The position numbers and the translations under genes were made by a program. Of a stretch of 64,000 nt of DNA, positions 59,895-64,000 are shown piece by piece. Within the stretch, counting starts at the first letter, position 1; the number at the start of each line of letters is the position of its first letter. The stretch is from Myxococcus sp. RHSTA-1-4. GTDB taxonomy: Bacteria; Myxococcota; Myxococcia; Myxococcales; Myxococcaceae. A model generated the notes under the pieces. The model ran no database searches, was not told where the DNA came from, and was given only the letters and a program-made list of their open reading frames with translations. The stretch spans positions 62,001 to 126,000 of the forward strand of contig NZ_JAIQDG010000015.1 of NCBI RefSeq assembly GCF_020037125.1, in the 5' to 3' direction.

Positions 59895-61127
59895 ATGAAA
59901 CCGGCCCTCAAGCTCCCCGTCATTCTCGGCTCCGCCGCGGTGCTCGCGGTCTCCGCGCTCCTGCTGGGCAAGCCCGCTCCCGGCACGCCTCCGCCGCGCC
60001 CGGTGCCTCCGCCCACCGTCGTGGCGGCGCCCACGCCTCCCGTCAAGCCGGACGTGGCCCCCGTGGCGAAGCCCGAGGGCAACCAGCCCATCATCCAGAT
60101 TGCCGTGCTCCTGGACACCAGCGGCAGCATGGACGGCCTGCTGGACCAGGCGCGCACGCAGCTCTGGAACATCGTCAACCGCTTCTCCCACGCGAGGCGC
60201 AACGGCGTGGCGCCGCAGCTCCAGCTCGCCCTGTACGCGTACGGCAACACCGACGCGGGCGCCAACCGGAGCGAAATCCGCCAGGTGGTGCCCTTCACCA
60301 CGGACCTGGACCTCATCTCCGAGCACCTCTTCTCGCTGCGGACGTCCGGCGGTGACGAGCACTGCGGCGAGGTCATCCGCGACGCCACCACGCAGCTCGC
60401 CTGGAGCCGGGACCCGGAGGCCATGAAGCTCATCTTCATCGCCGGCAACGAGCCCTTCACCCAGGGGCCCGTGGACTTCACGGACGCGGTGAGGGCGGCC
60501 CGCGACCGCGGCATCACCGTCAATACCCTCCACTGTGGCGGCTACGAGGAGGGCATCTCCGGGAAGTGGAAGGACGCGGCGGTGCTCGCGGACGGCAGCT
60601 ACCTGAACATCGACCAGAACCAGCGCGTGGTGGAGCTCGCCGCGCCGCAGGACGAGGAGATTGCCCGGCTGGGCGCGGAGCTGAACAAGACCTACGTGGC
60701 CTACGGCGCCAGCGGCCGCGAGGCCCAGGTGCGCCAGGCGGCGCAGGACCGCAACTCGCTCGGCGTGTCCATCTCCAACATGGTGTCGCGCTCCGTGGCC
60801 AAGTCGTCCGGCTACTACTCCAACGAGAGCTGGGACCTGGTGGACGCGGTGAAGAAGAACCAGGTGGACCTGGGCTCGGTCCGTGCCGAGGACCTCCCGG
60901 AGCCCATGCGCGGGCTGGATGCCGCCGGCCGCAAGGCGTGGCTGGAGGCCCGGGAGCAGGAGCGGGCGGGCATCCAGCAGCGCATCCAGGCGCTCAACGC
61001 CGAGCGCCAGAAGTTCCTCGCCGAGGCCCGCAAGCAGCAGGCCGAGCAGGGGACGGACACGCTGGAGGGCGCCATCGGCCAGGTCGTCCAGCGCGAGGCG
61101 AAGAAGCGCCACCTCACGCTGGAGTAG
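59895..61127 (+). CDS. Secreted or membrane-anchored vWA-domain protein
   Basis: 410 residues. An N-terminal hydrophobic segment (LPVILGSAAVLAVSALLLG) is followed by a Pro-rich linker (~28-60) and a vWA domain (~65-260) with MIDAS VLLDTSGSMDG and SGGDEHCGEVI. The C-terminal ~120 residues are helical and charged (AAGRKAWLEAREQERAGIQQ, AERQKFLAEARKQQAEQG), probably coiled coil. The protein should face the periplasm and bind a partner through the metal site. It is the first gene of an apparent operon. The response regulator starts 9 bp after its stop, suggesting it is linked to the signal sensed by the kinase. Confidence 0.85.
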   Translation: MKPALKLPVILGSAAVLAVSALLLGKPAPGTPPPRPVPPPTVVAAPTPPVKPDVAPVAKPEGNQPIIQIAVLLDTSGSMDGLLDQARTQLWNIVNRFSHARRNGVAPQLQLALYAYGNTDAGANRSEIRQVVPFTTDLDLISEHLFSLRTSGGDEHCGEVIRDATTQLAWSRDPEAMKLIFIAGNEPFTQGPVDFTDAVRAARDRGITVNTLHCGGYEEGISGKWKDAAVLADGSYLNIDQNQRVVELAAPQDEEIARLGAELNKTYVAYGASGREAQVRQAAQDRNSLGVSISNMVSRSVAKSSGYYSNESWDLVDAVKKNQVDLGSVRAEDLPEPMRGLDAAGRKAWLEAREQERAGIQQRIQALNAERQKFLAEARKQQAEQGTDTLEGAIGQVVQREAKKRHLTLE

Positions 61128-61136
61128 GATGCCGCC

Positions 61137-61844
61137 ATGGCCGCGCGCCGAGTGCTCGTCGTGGAGGATGACCCCGCCATCCGGCGCGGAATCGTGGATG
61201 CCCTGCGCTTCGAGGGTTATGAGGTCCTCGAAGCGGGGGCGCGCGAGGAGGGGCAGCGGCTGGCCGAGCGCACCCCGTGCGACCTGGTGCTGCTGGACCT
61301 GGTCCTTCCCGACGGTGACGGGTTGGAGCTGCTCCGGGCGGTGCGCAAGAGCCGCCCCACGCTCCCGGTCATCATCCTCACCGCCCGGGGCCAGGAGGAG
61401 GACCGCGTCACGGGCCTGAAGCTCGGCGCGGATGACTACGTGGTGAAACCCTTCTCGGTGCGCGAGCTGCTGGCCCGGGCGGGGGCGGTGCTGCGCCGCT
61501 CGGCCGAGCGCCCCACCGGCGTGGCCCGCATCGACTTCCCGGGTGGCCACTTCGAGGTGGAGCGGCGCGAGCTGAGCTTCGAGGACGGCACCCGGGTGGA
61601 CCTCTCCGAGCGCGAGGCGGACGCGCTGCGCTACCTGGGTGACAACGCCGGGCGCGCCATCTCCCGCGAAGAGCTGCTGGAGCGGGTGTGGCACCTGCCC
61701 GCCCGGGGCGTGCAGACGCGCACGGTGGACATGACCATGGCGCGCCTGCGCGAGAAGCTTCGCGACGACTCGGAGGAACCCCGCGTCATCCTCACGGTGC
61801 GGGGCAAGGGGTACATGTTCGCGGCGCGGGGCCACGCGCCGTGA
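61137..61844 (+). CDS. OmpR/PhoB-family response regulator
   Basis: 235 residues. Receiver domain: VVEDDPAI, phosphoacceptor Asp in LVLLDLVLPDGDG, ILTARG and VVKPFS. The C-terminal winged helix reads REELLERVWHLPARGVQTRTVDMTMARLREKL and ends GKGYMF. It binds DNA when phosphorylated, presumably by the kinase encoded by the overlapping downstream gene (GTGA at 61841-61844). Confidence 0.93.
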   Translation: MAARRVLVVEDDPAIRRGIVDALRFEGYEVLEAGAREEGQRLAERTPCDLVLLDLVLPDGDGLELLRAVRKSRPTLPVIILTARGQEEDRVTGLKLGADDYVVKPFSVRELLARAGAVLRRSAERPTGVARIDFPGGHFEVERRELSFEDGTRVDLSEREADALRYLGDNAGRAISREELLERVWHLPARGVQTRTVDMTMARLREKLRDDSEEPRVILTVRGKGYMFAARGHAP

Positions 61845-63613
61845 TTCGCTCCTGGCGCATCTGGATTGCGGTGAGCGCGTGCCTGTGTCTCGCGCTTGCG
61901 GGCGTGGTGTGGCTGTCCGCCTTCGCGCTCCGGCTGGACCGCGCGGACCGGCAGGCCCGGCAGAGCGCGGCGCTCGAGGAGAACGCGCGACTGGCGCTGT
62001 GGCGGCTGGACTCGGACCTGCTGCCGCTGGTTGCGCGGGAGAGCGCGGTGGCCGCGGCGGCGTATGCCCCCATCTCTCCCGCGCGGGGCGTGCTCGACTC
62101 GCGAGGCCGCCCCGTGGAGCAGGGCACGGCCTTCCTGGCCTCGCCGCTGCTGTCCGGGCTGCCGGAGCACGTGCTGCTCCACTTCCAGCTCGCCCCGGAC
62201 GGGACGGTGTCGTCGCCGCAGGTGGTGGAGCCGGGGCTGCGCGAGTCCGTGGGCGCGGCGCTGCCCGCGTCCGAGGTGGCGAGGCTGGAGGGACGGCTGC
62301 GCGAGCTGCGCGGGCTCCTTCGCGGGGTGGACCTCCCACAGGCCCTCGCGGAGCGGCCGCTCCAGGTCCGCCGCGCCGAGGCCGAGTCCCCGCGCAGGTC
62401 CAACCTGGACGACCTCACGCAGGTGGCGAAGAACGTGAGCGAGTACAGCGCCCGCTCCCGGAGCGCCAGCCAGGCCCTCCGCCAGACCCCGAGCCTGTCC
62501 GGCTCGAATGCCTATGTGGACGTGACGCCTCAGGAGCCCGCGCTTCCCTCCCAGCAGGAGGCAGACGCGATGCAGGCGCTCTGGGTGGGAGACTCGCTGC
62601 TGCTGGGCCGGCGCGTGCGGCTGGAGGGCGTGGAGTACATCCAGGGCTGCTGGCTGGACTGGCCGGGGCTGCGCGCGTGGTTGCTCGGGCAGATTCGGGA
62701 CCTGTTGCCCTCGGCGGTGCTGGAGCCGGTGCGGGGGCGCGAGGCGCACGGCGATGGCCGGATGCTGGCGGCGCTGCCGGTGCGGCTGGTGCCGGGGCAG
62801 GCGCCGGAGGGGGGCTACGGCACGGCCTCCGTCTCCTCGCTGCCCGTGGTGCTGATGGTGGCGTGGAGCGGCGTGCTGCTGGCGGGCGTGGCGGTGGTGG
62901 CGCTGCTGGTGGGCGTGGTGGCGCTCAGCGAGAGAAGGGGCGCCTTCGTCTCCGCGGTGACGCACGAGCTGCGCACGCCGCTGACCACGTTCCGCATGTA
63001 CACGGAGATGCTGGCGGCGGGCATGGTGCCGGACGAGGGCCGGCGCCAGGAGTACTTCGACATCCTCCACCGCGAGGCGGAGCGGCTGAGCCACCTGGTG
63101 GAGAACGTGCTCGCCTATGCCCGCATCGAGCGGGGCCGCGCCCCCGCGCGGCTGGAGCGTGTGCAGGTGCGCGCCATGGTGGAGCGGATGGAGGCGCGGC
63201 TGGCGGAGCGCGCGGCGCAGGCGGGCATGGAGTTGTGCGTGGACGTGCCCGCGGGCGTGGCGGTGCTGACGGACCCCTCCGCCGTGGAGCAGGTGCTCTT
63301 CAACCTGGTGGACAACGCGTCCAAGTACGCGGCCCCGGCGGAGGACCGGCGCATCCACGTGGAGGTGGAGCAGCGCCGGGGCCAGGTGGGGGTGGTGGTG
63401 AGGGACCACGGGCCCGGCGTGGACGCCGCGACGGCGAGGCGGCTGTTCGAGCCGTTCTCCAAGTCCGTGCAGACGGCGGCGAAGACGGCCCCCGGCGTGG
63501 GGCTGGGGCTGGCGCTGTGCCGGCGGCTCGCGCGGAGCATGCGCGCGGACCTGCGCCACGCGCGCGTGCCCGAGGGCGGAGCACGGTTCATCCTCTGGCT
63601 TCCGGCCGCCTGA
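61841..63613 (+). CDS. Transmembrane sensor histidine kinase
   Basis: 590 residues from GTG 61841, overlapping the regulator stop by 4 bp. Two membrane helices (IAVSACLCLALAGVVWLSAFAL near the N-terminus, and LPVVLMVAWSGVLLAGVAVVALLVGVVAL around ~330-360) bracket a ~300-residue periplasmic sensor of no recognised family. The kinase core has VTHELRTPLTTFRMY, N-box LFNLVDNASKYA, G1 RDHGPGV and G2 GVGLGLALCRR. The unusually large periplasmic part contains a low-complexity Ser/Arg stretch (~200-220). With the upstream vWA protein it forms a three-gene sensing unit. Confidence 0.92.
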   Translation: MIRSWRIWIAVSACLCLALAGVVWLSAFALRLDRADRQARQSAALEENARLALWRLDSDLLPLVARESAVAAAAYAPISPARGVLDSRGRPVEQGTAFLASPLLSGLPEHVLLHFQLAPDGTVSSPQVVEPGLRESVGAALPASEVARLEGRLRELRGLLRGVDLPQALAERPLQVRRAEAESPRRSNLDDLTQVAKNVSEYSARSRSASQALRQTPSLSGSNAYVDVTPQEPALPSQQEADAMQALWVGDSLLLGRRVRLEGVEYIQGCWLDWPGLRAWLLGQIRDLLPSAVLEPVRGREAHGDGRMLAALPVRLVPGQAPEGGYGTASVSSLPVVLMVAWSGVLLAGVAVVALLVGVVALSERRGAFVSAVTHELRTPLTTFRMYTEMLAAGMVPDEGRRQEYFDILHREAERLSHLVENVLAYARIERGRAPARLERVQVRAMVERMEARLAERAAQAGMELCVDVPAGVAVLTDPSAVEQVLFNLVDNASKYAAPAEDRRIHVEVEQRRGQVGVVVRDHGPGVDAATARRLFEPFSKSVQTAAKTAPGVGLGLALCRRLARSMRADLRHARVPEGGARFILWLPAA

Positions 63614-63617
63614 GCCC

Positions 63618-63647
63618 CGCGGGAGCGCGCTTCGAGCGCGTCCCGCG
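63618..63647. terminator. Terminator hairpin between sensor kinase and DUF6209-like gene
   Basis: CGCGGGA (63618-63624) and TCCCGCG (63641-63647) pair, enclosing a second helix CGCGCT/AGCGCG with a TCG loop and one bulged G. Thirteen pairs lie between convergent genes. Confidence 0.65.
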
Positions 63648-63696
63648 AGCCTCGGGCCAGCGTCAGCGAGGGGCGAGCAGTCCGCCCCGCCGCGCC

Positions 63697-64000
63697 TCAC
63701 TGCACGGTGAAGACGTAGTTCTGCCCGTAGCGCGAGTCGTACGCCTCGCAGTTCTTGCGGTCGATGTTGGAGAACCACATCTCCAGCGTCGCGGGCCCCT
63801 GCGGCAGCGGGATGAAGGCGGGGACCTGCTTCCAGAACTCCAGGTTCCACTCGCCCCAGCTGACCGTGAGAGGCAGCGAGGTCACCGGACCTCCGTTGAA
63901 GCGGTAGTTCACGTAGACGCCCCAGGCCTTGTAGTTCATGTAGTAGGCACGGCACTGGCCCAGCCGGTCGATGTCGTAGTCCACCATGAGCGTGGTGCCG
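63697..64000 (-). CDS. DUF6209-like protein, C-terminal part (gene runs past window edge)
   Basis: The frame is open to the right edge, so at least 100 residues are visible and the N-terminus is missing. The visible part starts GTTLMVDYDIDRLGQCRAYY, then GVYVNYRFNGGPVTSLPL and ends with TLEMWFSNIDRKNCEAYDSR and a short tail. The pattern V-DYD-RL--CR, a GGPV turn, and -MWF-N-DR--C-AYDS-YG-NY matches DUF6209-type secreted proteins common in myxobacteria. Two Cys (CRAYY, NCEAYD) may form a disulfide. The function is unknown. A shorter start at 63987 within the frame is not preferred because the homologous pattern continues upstream of it. Confidence 0.7.
   Translation of the reverse strand, partial: GTTLMVDYDIDRLGQCRAYYMNYKAWGVYVNYRFNGGPVTSLPLTVSWGEWNLEFWKQVPAFIPLPQGPATLEMWFSNIDRKNCEAYDSRYGQNYVFTVQ

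Noticed and set aside
59853-63955. Two long minus-strand frames (828 and 774 codons) opposite the vWA and kinase genes
   Set aside because: Antisense shadows with biased composition and no motifs. The plus strand carries intact domains.

Overview
The window is chromosomal DNA of a myxobacterium, most likely a Myxococcaceae member (Myxococcus, Pyxidicoccus or Corallococcus). GC content is very high, third codon positions are almost all G or C, two-component and LysR genes are dense, and the developmental regulatory locus mrpA-mrpB-mrpC is present. I see no insertion sequence, prophage, CRISPR array, tRNA or rRNA gene.

Layout. 0-2.7 kb: the tail of a TPR protein, a CpoB-like lipoprotein, and a periplasmic 5'-nucleotidase-family protein with an in-frame UGA directly followed by a textbook bacterial SECIS hairpin, so a probable selenoprotein; then rpmE. 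2.9-11.3 kb: an orphan adenine DNA methyltransferase resembling M.DpnIIB (DpnA), a leukotriene-A4-hydrolase-like M1 peptidase, a fadN-fadA beta-oxidation pair and a membrane-anchored MutS-family ATPase. 11.3-16.5 kb: dgcN-dgcA (D-glutamate to N-acetyl-L-glutamate) and a coupled pair of histidine-kinase genes. 16.8-33.8 kb: an accessory-looking stretch of regulator/target pairs (EamA exporter/LysR, serine hydrolase/LysR, methyltransferase/SoxR-like MerR with a sox-box-like operator), amidase, quinone reductase, SnoaL-VOC fusion, phosphoesterase lipoprotein, YejM-like sulfatase and an aromatic amino acid hydroxylase with its own LysR gene.

34.1-47.2 kb: the developmental control region. mrpC (CRP-type regulator) lies downstream of mrpB (NtrC-type) and mrpA (kinase-like). 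The mrpC upstream region has a sigma-54 -24/-12 element, two GTGTC-N8-GACAC-like MrpC sites and repeated GAACGTTCAA enhancer-like motifs. About 8 kb away, after a spermidine-synthase-like membrane protein, a Flp pilin, a cupin, a membrane protein, a degenerate amidohydrolase and an RlmI-like methyltransferase, is a Ser/Thr kinase in the position expected for pkn14, the kinase known to phosphorylate MrpC. truA follows.

48-59 kb: two envelope-type proteins, then an arginine biosynthesis block on the minus strand (argF'-argB-argE-argH-argG-P-loop gene-argC) divergent from argR. The transcarbamylase is of the N-acyl-ornithine type, so the route runs through N-acyl-citrulline. At the residue known to set acetyl versus succinyl preference it has Ala, which points to N-succinylornithine. 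The cluster has no recognisable argA, argJ or argD, but a P-loop protein of the same broad family as DgcN is translationally coupled to argC. 59-64 kb: a Uma2-type protein, an operon of a vWA protein plus OmpR-type regulator and sensor kinase, and a partial DUF6209-like gene at the right edge.
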